From Pseudomonadota bacterium (GTDB taxonomy: Bacteria > Pseudomonadota > Gammaproteobacteria > Burkholderiales > Rhodocyclaceae): DNA of 5,215 bases. The notes below the pieces were generated by a model. The model was given only the letters and a program-made list of their open reading frames with translations. It did no database searches and had not been told where the DNA came from. Below are positions 4,883 to 5,215 of this stretch, piece by piece; the stretch's first letter is position 1; the number at the start of each line of letters is the position of its first letter. Made by a program: the position numbers and the translations under genes. The DNA lies in contig WRJU01000117.1 of assembly GCA_009778425.1 (NCBI GenBank), positions 1-5,215 of the forward strand, written 5' to 3'.

Positions 4883-5215
4883 TTACTGGATTGTCGCCCC
4901 GTCCTCATCCTCAAAAATGGTTGTCGGCAGCCCTCTCCGCCTCAATTCATTGATAAGCGCCTCTCCGTGCAATTCTTCGACAGGCGGCGGTTCCTCAATG
5001 CTGATTTGCTTGAACTCCCCAGGCTTGCCATAGCCCCGGTCAAGCAAGGCGTTTGAGGCTGCAATACGGGCTGCGTGTGGCGCGTTCGGGTCGTCCATGA
5101 TGGCCGCTAGCGTGGTGATAGCCTTCGAGCCGTAGGGGGCCGCAATAGCTTTTATCTCGCGCGTGGCCTTGTTCGGCGTCCCAGCCTTTCTCCCGCCTGT
5201 CTTTGGCGTCCCCTT
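4883..5215 (-). CDS. Phage small terminase-like protein, partial (start beyond the right edge)
   Basis: The frame is open from the right edge to the stop at 4885-4883, giving 110 visible residues and no start inside the region that fits better than an upstream one. The visible N-terminal part has a basic glycine-rich motif, GGRKAGTPNKATREI (residues 7-21), of the GRPxGxxNK type that often contacts DNA. A helical segment ending in AASNALLDRGYGKPGEF follows (about 53-69). The tail is acidic and proline-containing (ISIEEPPPVEEL and EDEDG). This layout is common in short phage proteins encoded just before terL, some annotated as small terminase subunits, which select the packaging site. That role is inferred from resemblance and position. 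The first internal ATG (5098) would cut off the basic motif and is rejected. The gap to terL is 109 bp (58 bp if the longer terL start is used), larger than usual for terS-terL. Confidence 0.65.
   Translation of the reverse strand, partial: KGTPKTGGRKAGTPNKATREIKAIAAPYGSKAITTLAAIMDDPNAPHAARIAASNALLDRGYGKPGEFKQISIEEPPPVEELHGEALINELRRRGLPTTIFEDEDGATIQ

Overview
The window looks like a stretch of proteobacterial chromosome, most likely betaproteobacterial, next to phage-derived DNA. The betaproteobacterial call rests on the ftsK / Crp-Fnr regulator / trxB neighbourhood, the TrxB sequence (redox motif CATC, GGGNTAVEEA nucleotide motif), and roughly 58% GC coding DNA judged by eye. A Rhodocyclales-type host is a guess only.

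Chromosomal part (1-3089). On the minus strand lies the N-terminal half of ftsK, a DNA translocase for chromosome segregation and division, running off the left edge. Upstream of it on the same strand is a complete Crp/Fnr-family regulator gene without FNR-type Fe-S cysteines. A 278-bp divergent regulatory region separates this gene from trxB (thioredoxin reductase) on the plus strand. The region holds a consensus TATAAT for trxB and a three-half-site array (GGCAT / ATGCC / GGCAT, one every 12 bp) just upstream.

Phage-like part (about 3090-5215). Convergent to trxB, on the minus strand, are a complete phage terminase large subunit gene (terL) and, upstream of it, a partial small gene running off the right edge. 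The small gene resembles the short terminase-associated proteins that often precede terL. The 208-bp gap between trxB and terL has no recognisable gene, and the portal gene that normally follows terL is absent. This is therefore a prophage remnant, a rearranged prophage edge, or a phage-derived island.

The most unusual signal is a pair of about 79-bp imperfect inverted repeats (3192-3270 and 4777-4855) that bracket terL almost exactly: inner edges lie 27 bp beyond its stop and 3 bp before its most likely start. Each arm carries two ACCGTC direct repeats with a 12-bp period at its inner end and CCAGyAAACACGC plus ACCGAA near its outer end. Further partial copies sit farther out on both sides. 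In the terL reading frame the arms also show coding-like divergence (in-frame indels, silent changes). Possible meanings are recombinase or regulator binding arrays, ends of a terL cassette, or a duplicated gene fragment.

No tRNA, rRNA, CRISPR array or recognisable insertion sequence was seen.
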